From assembly GCA_947359465.1 (NCBI GenBank), contig OX375880.1, positions 22,210,714-22,274,713 of the forward strand: a stretch of 64,000 bases of DNA. The letters are read 5' to 3'. The notes under the pieces are model-generated. The model saw only the letters and a program-made list of their open reading frames with translations. It was not told the origin of the DNA and made no database searches. A program made the translations under genes and the position numbers. Positions 57,258-64,000 of the stretch are shown here, in pieces; the stretch's first letter is position 1, and the number at the start of each line of letters is the position of its first letter. This DNA is from Metellina segmentata (lineage: Eukaryota; Arthropoda; Arachnida; Araneae; Tetragnathidae).

Positions 57258-57677
57258 TTAGCTCTTTGAATTTTCGTGAAAAGCGCGACTCAGACTGTCG
57301 GCGTTCAAGTGTTTTTTTCCCGATCGATGGACGATCTCGAAGTTATAGGGCTGGAGTGCCAGTGCCCATCTCATTAGTCGGGGGTTTGAACTGGCGTTGG
57401 TGCGCAACCACCAGACCAGTGGGTTGTGGTCAGTGACGACAACGAACCTTTTCCCATCTAGATAGTAGTGCAGTTTTTTTATAGCGAAAACAATAGCAGC
57501 GCATTCCTTCTCTGAAGTACAGTAAGTGCGCTCGACTTTGGAAAATTTTTTACTCATGTATAAAATGGGGTGTTCTTCCCCCTGAACATTCAACTGCGTG
57601 AGTACCACCCCCATCCCAAGATCTGAAGAATCGCACTGTACAATAAACTCGCGTTCAAAATCGGGTGCAAATAACAC
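57258..57677 (-). pseudogene. Gypsy RNase H (end of inner element's frame)
   Basis: In phase with the Gag-protease frame above it, separated by one UGA at 57735-57737 and a short open linker. It holds VQCDSSDLGMGVVL, TSEKECAAIVFAIKKL and VVTDHNPLVWW, the RNase H catalytic acids, and ends at HLNADSLSRAFHENSKS. The UGA stands where the outer element has UGG, so it is a simple nonsense change. Confidence 0.85.
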
Positions 57678-57734
57678 CGGTTCGCTCGTCAGTTTAGCCT
57701 TTAATTCCTGGAATGCCTTTTCGCATTCGTTCGT

Positions 57735-60107
57735 TCAAACAATTTCTCCCTTTCTTACCTTCCCCTTTAGGGCATCGGTTAACGGTGCTGCGACCACGGA
57801 ATACATAGGGATGTACCTACTATAGTACCCGGCTAAACCCAGGAAAGCCCGAATGTGTGTTTTTTTCTTTCCCAGATCGGTGTTCGATCGCGGAATTTCC
57901 AATTTTTTTGGTCGATGCATTGCCAAAATCATCAATACCCTCCCGATTTCACATTCCTGCCAATCTCGTGACAATTTTATCTGGGGTCCTAACCATTTCT
58001 CATACCGCAAGGTGTCTGAGGTTTTTATACTCTTCCCGTGCACCATTTCTGCCGGGGCGTAAACGCTGCTCACGTGTACCGTGGGAAACACTAACGGTGT
58101 AAGTTGTGGGTCCCAATCTGATCCGGCTCCGGAGCCTAACGCTAAAGGTCTTGGCTTCACCCCTTCACTCACTAGCAACTCTTTTCTTTTCCCCTTTTGG
58201 CCCACGTGACCTATTTCAAAAGTTTCCTCCTGAACGGAAACGGACACCTCTAATTCTTCTTCTAACCCTGGGCCACCTTCCGTTATCTTTCCCTTACTGC
58301 TATTCGGTATTTCCAGGAAAATCATTCCCGTCGTTTCACTTGCTACCCCCACTGGAAGAACCAACGGTTCTTCCGATCGCACCTTTGCGATCGCGGTCTG
58401 GATTACCACCCTCGGATTTCGTTTTGGGTCGGACGCCATCTCTAACGCCTCTTTCAAACTAGGGCAATTTTCCTGCGCCTTCTTAAATTCCTCTCTCTTT
58501 ACTTCCAGAAGCTCCAATTCCGTGCCGCTTGCCTCCGCCACGGGAATAACAAGCGGTTCGTCCAACCTCAATTCTGTAGCTGTCTTGTCTATCCCCGGCG
58601 AGGGCGAAATCGAAACTACTTGGGGGTTTTCCCCCTCCCCCAAAACATTCGCTTCTGACTGCCGTTTCTGTAAACGCGTTTGAACGGCATTAATTTGCTC
58701 AGTTTCCGAGAACTCATATCCCGTTAATTCGCGAATCATCTGAGCTGTTCGGTTACCTAAGATGTATCGTCGCACATCGGCGGTGTTTGCAAAGACAGCT
58801 GCCTTGGTAGTGATTGACCCGAAACCTCCTTCTACTTTCACTTCCGCTAAGGGTAACGAAATTTGATAGGAGTCTAGCGGTTGCTGAATCCACACGGTCT
58901 CTCCCGTGTAGGATTTGGGGTCCACGTAATTCCGGTGTACTAAATCCAAGGTCGAACCCGAATCTCGAAGGATGTTTATTTCTTTAGCGTTTACAGATCC
59001 CTTTTGTACATACGGCATCAATAATTCATGTTCGGCTTCCCGTCTGAGTCTATTTACCGATTCAACTGTCACCCTATTCCCCAACCTCGGACAATTTGGC
59101 CTTAGGTGGTCGCTCGCGTTGCACTCAAAACACCGCGGCGTGCGTCTCCGGTCAAAAGTGTCGAATTTCCTTCCCTGGGAACTAGGCGGGAAAAAATCGT
59201 TTCTCCCTCGAATGGGAGCAGGATGGTATCTCCCCTCTCTGACTTTCCCTGGGAAAGGCGTACTTCCTTTGGGTTTTTCGAAAGGCTTTCTTTTGGGTTT
59301 CTGAATGTCTTCGTAGGAATCTAGCAGTTCGGCTAATTTGCCGGGGTTTTTAATCTTAGCCCAATCATCGAGGAAATGGTCCCTCACCTCCAACGGGACA
59401 CGTCTTTTGACTTGGTCCGTTATCATTAAATCTTTTAAAGATTCATAGTCCATAACCTCCAACCCTCGAATCCACTCTTCCAGATAATTTCGGGTTTCGA
59501 AAATAAAATCCTTCCAAGTGCTATCGGGTTTTCGGCTATGGTGGAGGAATTTTTGGCGAAAAATTTCGGGACTCAACCTATACCGCTTTAGCAGAAGCTC
59601 TTTGACGTGGTCATAGTTTTCTGCTACTTCATCTGGTTCGCGTGCGATGATCTGCACGATATCCAGAGGCAATACCGGTTGTAAGCAAGACACCCAGTCT
59701 TTTTTCTCAATGTTAGCCCTCTTAGCCTGACGCTCAAACATTATCAGGTACAGACTAATGTCGGTCTGGTCTGAATCGAATTTGGGAACCAGTTTTAAAA
59801 TATCTATTCGTGGTTTTCCCTGGGAACTTAACGAGTCGACGTGATCGCGGGGTTCTCGTCGGGATGCCTCAATCCGTAGTTTTTCAAGCTCAAAGTTATA
59901 CTGTCTTTCTTTTTCCTGCCTCTCCCTCTCCCGTCTTTCCTGTATAATCCTTTCTAACGCCACTTTTGTGTATTCCTCATCGTAGGAATCGTGCGAGAGG
60001 ATTAACTCCTTAAGTTGGGATGTCATTAATCCCGGAGTAACCGTTCTTTCCAAAAATTCCGCTAGTTCCTCTAGATCTTGTTTCCTACCTTTGCCCAAGT
60101 ACGCCAT
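57735..60107 (-). CDS. gag-pr: Gypsy Gag-protease polyprotein fused to integrase and RT remnants
   Basis: 790 codons from ATG 60107. An N-terminal helical region with a charged coiled coil (ERIIQERRERERQEKERQ, about 55-72) leads to the capsid-like part with SLYLIMFERQAKRANI, then ITDQVKRRVPLEV. An RG-rich stretch follows, then a zinc knuckle (CFECNASDHLRPNC, about 336-349) and an aspartic protease with ILRDSGSTLDLV (DSG) and YILGNRTA. An acidic linker carries two related segments (EPLVIPVAEASG and EPLVLPVGVASE). Then comes a remnant of integrase (APAEMVHGKSIKTSDTLRYE), directly joined to the RT end (KTHIRAFLGLAGYYSRYIP). Integrase core and RT palm are missing, yet the frame is kept. Gag and protease could be made; reverse transcription could not. 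Confidence 0.9.
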   Translation of the reverse strand: MAYLGKGRKQDLEELAEFLERTVTPGLMTSQLKELILSHDSYDEEYTKVALERIIQERRERERQEKERQYNFELEKLRIEASRREPRDHVDSLSSQGKPRIDILKLVPKFDSDQTDISLYLIMFERQAKRANIEKKDWVSCLQPVLPLDIVQIIAREPDEVAENYDHVKELLLKRYRLSPEIFRQKFLHHSRKPDSTWKDFIFETRNYLEEWIRGLEVMDYESLKDLMITDQVKRRVPLEVRDHFLDDWAKIKNPGKLAELLDSYEDIQKPKRKPFEKPKGSTPFPGKVREGRYHPAPIRGRNDFFPPSSQGRKFDTFDRRRTPRCFECNASDHLRPNCPRLGNRVTVESVNRLRREAEHELLMPYVQKGSVNAKEINILRDSGSTLDLVHRNYVDPKSYTGETVWIQQPLDSYQISLPLAEVKVEGGFGSITTKAAVFANTADVRRYILGNRTAQMIRELTGYEFSETEQINAVQTRLQKRQSEANVLGEGENPQVVSISPSPGIDKTATELRLDEPLVIPVAEASGTELELLEVKREEFKKAQENCPSLKEALEMASDPKRNPRVVIQTAIAKVRSEEPLVLPVGVASETTGMIFLEIPNSSKGKITEGGPGLEEELEVSVSVQEETFEIGHVGQKGKRKELLVSEGVKPRPLALGSGAGSDWDPQLTPLVFPTVHVSSVYAPAEMVHGKSIKTSDTLRYEKWLGPQIKLSRDWQECEIGRVLMILAMHRPKKLEIPRSNTDLGKKKTHIRAFLGLAGYYSRYIPMYSVVAAPLTDALKGKVRKGEIV

Positions 60108-60954
60108 TTCGAAAATTCAAAATTGCCAAAAAAAAAAAAATTCAATTCTTTTGCACAACACCCAATTCAATACTTTTTACGACATACCGTAATCTCACAA
60201 CATACAATAATTTAGCAATTCTAAAATGCACAATACAGATTCAAAAAAGATACTTAAGCTAAATCAATTCCCTTTGGAGTGACCACACTAATTGAGATTA
60301 ACAAAATTTTAGCTATTACACAATTCTTGAAACTTAGTCACAGTGACAAAATAGGGAAATGGCACTAACCTGTATCTGCTGACTTGGATCACTTGGCACC
60401 ACTGTCCACAGGCTGGACCACGGGTGGAAACACTGCACTGCACTGCACTATCTTCGGCTAAAAAGCCCACAAACACACTCTTCGGCTGAAAGCCCACTGG
60501 TGTAGGTCGTCTCGACCTCTTCCACAACGCGCACAAATAGCACTGCGCCACTGACGAAAAAACGGTTCGCGATGAACCTATAATAGCCGATCAAGATGAT
60601 CTCTGGACGAACCGGTGGGGAATCTATTCCCCTGATGAACAGGACTTGTCGAGCTTTCCGTCGATTCCGCTCACGCTCCGTTGAAAAGGGCCGGCAACTC
60701 GAAACCAAAACCAGAACTTCTTGCGACGAGTTTCGGTGATGGATGGGGTCGGTGACTCCGGTACCTCCTTCTCGCTTTATCTAAGACAAGGGAAACGGTC
60801 TCCAGCGAAAGTGACAATCCGACAGCGGAAATGACAATCAGAACTTCTGGTTTCGAAGTTCTATCGGCCTTCTCTTTCAGGCAAAACGGCAGGTTCGATT
60901 TACTTGTCGAGGCTGTTTTAATCTATCAACCCCGCTGCCACCAAATTAATAAGC
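60108..60954 (-). other. 5' leader of inner Gypsy element
   Basis: Non-coding sequence from the 5' LTR to the Gag start. It holds the primer site near 60930-60943. Small frames at 60309-60708 are not supported by any match. Confidence 0.7.
60930..60943 (-). other. Primer-binding site of inner Gypsy element
   Basis: Reverse complement TGGTGGCAGCGGGG, starting 11 nt after the 5' LTR end at 60955. The outer element has TGGTGGCATAGG at the same offset. The primer tRNA was not identified. Confidence 0.65.
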
Positions 60955-61357
60955 TGTACCGTCATGTAAGAATTTGACGGACAGCTGATTTAAAATTAAA
61001 CTATTTATTTACATAAATATTTACAAGATAATTATGGGCACAGCCATCGACAACCGAAACCTGCCTGAAGCCAAAGTAACAAAATTGGCAAAACAGAGAC
61101 GTCTGTCTCTCGTTGAATCTCGAGTACGAATCCTCTCAAAATCCACGTTCGCTTCGCAGAACCGCCGCTGACAACGAGAGGGGGGTGAATTCCGAGCCCT
61201 CTAGAGATATTTATTTCCTCTCCCGAACAGAAACACCCCCACACAGCTGCGAAAACCATCGAGGAACCGCACGTGCAGACTAAAGTTGTTTTCGCATTCC
61301 GAAACATTCCAGCGTCCACGTGTTAGAGAAAAGGGTCGGCAAGTACCATATGGTACA
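60955..61357 (-). repeat. 5' LTR of inner Gypsy element
   Basis: 403 bp, about 98 percent the same as 55829-56229 by eye. Followed by TAAG. Confidence 0.93.
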
Positions 61358-61361
61358 TAAG

Positions 61362-61936
61362 TATGCCAAACCGAAACAGAACTGTGCTTCGCATAACAAA
61401 ATTTTAACAGTTAACCAGAAATGAATAATGCTTAGTATTTACTTTTAATCCAAGAAAATAATGGATACAAATTCCAAAGCTAATTTGTTTTATTATTCCC
61501 GAAATATTAAGACTATTTCAACAACAAATTATACAGCCTAACGGAAATTAAAATCAATGTACTTTTAACAAGTGGATTCCTAAGCTAATTTGTTATTATT
61601 CCCGAAATATTAAGAACACTATTTCAATAACAAATTATACAGCCTACCGGAAATTATAACGATTTCAGTTCAACAATAATCACAATCAATGTACTTTTAA
61701 CAAGTGGATTCCTAAGCTAATATGTTGGTATACCCGAAATATAATGAACAATATTTCACACAACAGATATAAACAAGCTTACCGGAAGTCCAACTTGGTT
61801 TCATTCACCATTATCATTAAACTATAGGACAGGTACTGATCCGTACTAAACAATTTATCTGGTGAGGGGTACTTACCCTGAACTTTTGTTTAGCTATTGT
61901 GAGACGTATCACACCTATGCCACCATTCAGCAGTCC
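61362..61936 (-). other. Leader of outer Gypsy element with tandem repeats
   Basis: 61467-61785 holds about three tandem units of 85-130 bp sharing AAGCTAATTTGTTATTATTCC, ATTATACAGCCTACCGGAAA and AATCAATGTACTTTTAACAA. The primer site, reverse complement TGGTGGCATAGG, is at about 61914-61925, 11 nt from the LTR. Confidence 0.75.
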
Positions 61937-62187
61937 TGTAAGGTGTTTCATAGACGGAATAAGATAGCTGGATTAGACCGTCAAGTCTTTATTTGCTTCG
62001 ACGACACAAACACAAATTACAGGAACGTGCACCACTTGGACGTAAAAACATGCCATTAAATTAAAGAAAGACATTTTAAATTTTGTTGAATACAACGCCA
62101 TCAGCCATCCCATCCGCACTCGTTGTTCTTCCTATGCTTTCGCTAAGCATTCTGGGTGCTCATGATGACGTGGGTCATGGCGTTACA
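61937..62187 (-). repeat. 5' LTR of outer Gypsy element
   Basis: 251 bp, the same ends as 46825-47083, and lacking the 8-bp ACAACCGC insertion. Confidence 0.9.
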
Positions 62188-62462
62188 GGATATGGGCTTT
62201 CATGGACACAAGGACCCTAATTGTTTTTGCGTTTACTTTCCATAGCGTATTAATTTTTCAACGAAACAATCTTAAATACTAATTCATGTTTCTAATTCTC
62301 AATTCACATAAAAAAAAAAAAAGATGACAGTAAACAAGCAAGTTGATCAATTTAACAGGTTAGAAGGTCGATGTTAACTACAGACATTTTAAATTAACAT
62401 CGAGTAGGTACGTCATAGATAGATATAGTTGTATATTTGGAATCATGAAGAAAAACCAAATA
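62188..62462 (-). repeat. Proximal 3' flank of IR copy 3
   Basis: Reverse match to 25378-25662, the flank just after IR copy 2. It continues at 46824 beyond the Gypsy insertion. Confidence 0.85.
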
Positions 62463-63701
62463 TTATGAGCTTTCACTAGCGTTCCTTACTTTCTTCTTCC
62501 CCTTTATGAACTTGTGAACTACTTCACCAAAAAGCGCAAAAATCGAAAGCACATGACCAAACACTAACACAGCAAAAGCTCCAGACATATCTCCAAGATT
62601 AAGCGGCCTTTCAAGCTTTATGTTTGACGTCTTTCTAAGATCCGACAACCACGAGATCATTCCCTGATCGCTCATATATTTCCCTTGAAGACCAGAACTC
62701 AGGATTCTGGAGAGCAGAGTGTTCAACCTCCTCTTGCAGCAGAAGTTCCTCCCCAGCGCTATCCCAATCGGTGATGTATGGATGTCCTCGCTGCGTCCTG
62801 AACTCGAATGCAGCAGGCTGTTACCAGAGAATGTCGTAGCTATGATGGTACTTCGTATCTCAACGTATTTCTTTCTTATGTAACCAAGTCGCTCTTCTTT
62901 CGACGAGAAGCTCCATTTATTAAGTTCGATTGCTTGTCCAATGTACTGCAGATGTTCTTCTTTGGAATTAAGAAGGTAAGGAAGCAGAGACGTTCCCTTA
63001 CGTATGGCGCAACCAAACGTTTTCTTTCGAACTGCTTCGGCGAGTTCTTGGTAGTTCTTGATGGGAGTCTCTTGACGAGGTACCATCATGATAGAAAGCA
63101 ACACAGCTGAGTAGCTGAACGATATCATCAATGCCAAGAACCACCAGGAAGATAGCAGGATATTTACCTTCTTGGAGTTCTTGCCAACATTCATGGACTG
63201 ATGCAACACAGAGGCCAGAAGTACCAGGCAGAGGTGTCCACAAGAACCTCTTCCTCTGAAGACGATGACATTCAGAACCCCTGCAGTGACGACTAGGGAA
63301 ACGATTAAAAGTATCCACGTGGGTATGTCAAAGGGGCTTAACAGAGTTAAAGCAGATTGTTGGCTGGGGAACTTCTGTATGGGGAAGCTGTACCCGTCGA
63401 TGGTATAGGCACTACTGAAGTCAACTGCATCCCATCGGCTTTCTGTTATGGCGAGCATATTGAAGGCCATGTCCGCTTCTCCTCTCTGAACCATGCCGAT
63501 GAGTCCTGACCAATTTCCATCTTGTTTGAGAGAACCCCATTCTCGATCGCTCGGAACGACCAATTCGTACTCGAGACCCATGAAGTCGAGAATAGCTTGA
63601 AGAAACCTTCCTTCGTATCCCATTAGCATTGTACGACCGTCGAAATTCTTGTTAATAATGAAGATGGAAGTATTTACAGATGCCACAATCAACTTCTTCA
63701 T
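62463..63701 (-). CDS. Ionotropic glutamate-receptor-like (IR) protein, copy 3, intact
   Basis: 412 aa, the same architecture as copy 2. It has S1 with GNWSGLIGMVQRGEADM and ITESRWDAVDFS (the ligand-carboxylate arginine kept), a first membrane segment after LLSPFDIPTW, and a second ending SFSYSAVLLSIMM. S2 carries two cysteines in GRNFCCKRRLN, and the last membrane segment is followed by a slightly longer basic and serine tail (KGKKKVRNASESS). It differs from copy 2 at scattered positions, mostly in the first 30 residues and S2, and has no stop or shift. The start is chosen by alignment of MKKLIVA with copies 1 and 2. It is in opposite orientation to copies 1 and 2. Likely a chemosensory receptor subunit at the cell surface; the ligand is unknown. 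Confidence 0.9.
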   Translation of the reverse strand: MKKLIVASVNTSIFIINKNFDGRTMLMGYEGRFLQAILDFMGLEYELVVPSDREWGSLKQDGNWSGLIGMVQRGEADMAFNMLAITESRWDAVDFSSAYTIDGYSFPIQKFPSQQSALTLLSPFDIPTWILLIVSLVVTAGVLNVIVFRGRGSCGHLCLVLLASVLHQSMNVGKNSKKVNILLSSWWFLALMISFSYSAVLLSIMMVPRQETPIKNYQELAEAVRKKTFGCAIRKGTSLLPYLLNSKEEHLQYIGQAIELNKWSFSSKEERLGYIRKKYVEIRSTIIATTFSGNSLLHSSSGRSEDIHTSPIGIALGRNFCCKRRLNTLLSRILSSGLQGKYMSDQGMISWLSDLRKTSNIKLERPLNLGDMSGAFAVLVFGHVLSIFALFGEVVHKFIKGKKKVRNASESS

Positions 63702-64000
63702 TGGAGCATTCTTCCCAAAACTCTTTGGTAAGAGGGTAGTTGATTAACGTCGATCTGACTCAACACAATTGACAAGGATCAATTCTCAATAGGGATAAAT
63801 TATGTATCGGATCAATCCTGTATCGGCATAAATTCTTAATCGGGATGAATTCTGTATCGGAATTAATTTTGAATGGAAAGATTCGAGGACAACACTTCAC
63901 AAATTTGAACCACGGTTCAGGTGTTAATCAGCGGTGTTATGAGAATGACGACGAGAATGGAGTTTGAACAACGGAAGTGCAGGTCTAGATGGTAACAACC
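63702..64000 (-). promoter_or_regulatory. 5' flank of IR copy 3
   Basis: The reverse strand carries GACGTTAATCAACTACCCT about 25 bases before the start, and further out three or four diverged AATTGATCC/GATAC-type units (63775-63870) and an AACCGTGGTTCA motif also found upstream of copies 1 and 2. It runs off the window end. Confidence 0.6.

Larger units (their letters stand above)
55829..61357 (-). mobile_element. Inner Gypsy-class element, internally deleted, young
   Basis: LTRs of 401 bp (55829-56229) and 403 bp (60955-61357), starting TGTACC and ending GGTACA, differ at about six bases plus a 2-bp indel. Target duplication is TAAG (55825-55828 and 61358-61361). Gag and protease are intact. 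Most of integrase and the RT palm are deleted; a short integrase tail and an RT end lie between protease and RNase H in the same order as in the outer element. A primer site TGGTGGCAGCGGGG lies exactly 11 nt inside the 5' LTR, the same offset as in the outer element. It is inserted in the outer element's leader. Confidence 0.95.
46825..62187 (-). mobile_element. Outer Gypsy-class LTR element, integrase before RT, with nested insertions
   Basis: LTRs of 259 bp (46825-47083) and 251 bp (61937-62187), TGTAAGG...TTACA, differ by an 8-bp indel and several substitutions, so it is older than the others. Coding is on the minus strand in the order gag, zinc knuckle, protease, integrase, RT, RNase H. 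A purine tract AGAGGGGAGGAA lies next to the 3' LTR. A primer site TGGTGGCATAGG lies 11 nt inside the 5' LTR. Without its two nested elements (51801-55073 and 55829-61357) it is about 6.6 kb. At least six stops or frameshifts lie in its genes. It sits in the 3' flank of IR copy 3. Confidence 0.93.

Noticed and set aside
1..64000. CRISPR array, operons, bacterial promoters or rRNA genes
   Set aside because: None are seen. The repeats present are eukaryotic transposon, satellite and segmental types.

Overview
The window is AT-rich animal genomic DNA, probably from an arthropod and most likely an araneomorph spider. That inference rests on the style of its short ionotropic-receptor (IR) genes, its BEL/Pao, Gypsy, hAT, mariner and Mutator-like transposons, and the lack of operons or dense genes. 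No species can be fixed from the sequence alone.

The only host-type genes recognised are four copies of one ionotropic glutamate-receptor-like (chemosensory IR) family. IR copy 2 (24157-25377, +) and IR copy 3 (62463-63701, -) are intact single-exon frames of 406 and 412 aa. Each has a split ligand-binding domain and three membrane segments. IR copy 1 (9583-10811, +) has a 1-nt deletion near 10204, and a BEL retrotransposon sits 6 bp before its ATG. A more diverged, broken copy 4 lies at about 30540-31775 (-). Copies 2 and 3 form an inverted duplication: about 2 kb of 3' flank (25378-27480) recurs reversed at 62462-62188 plus 46824-45060, and the gap in the second copy is a 15.4-kb retrotransposon insertion. 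The upstream flanks are also duplicated (1-3446; 22694-24156; 63702-64000; a partial copy at 33620-36540).

Most of the rest is nested mobile DNA. From left to right: a young BEL/Pao element (3452-9576, 5-bp target duplication ACATT); a mariner remnant (12178-13164); a foldback element (about 14355-15075); a solo LTR (15588-15942); two hAT elements stacked on the same 8-bp target (16249-18711 and 18720-22332), one carrying a mariner remnant and the other a TTAA-flanked Mutator-like-transposase element; a Copia tail (27597-28930); TTAA and TA MITEs (32032-32773; 34044-35775); a Mutator-like transposase pseudogene (about 36810-41000) split by a hAT (37205-39585); a tRNA-derived SINE; and a Tc1 fragment.

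From 46825 to 62187 lies a Gypsy-class LTR element with the order gag-protease-integrase-RT-RNase H, integrase ahead of RT. It is interrupted by a 3.3-kb long-inverted-repeat transposon, itself carrying a hAT MITE, and by a second, younger, internally deleted Gypsy element of the same lineage (55829-61357). This domain order is uncommon for Ty3/Gypsy elements and is the most notable observation here. Every insertion junction was read directly from the sequence by matching terminal repeats, target duplications or uninterrupted paralogous copies.
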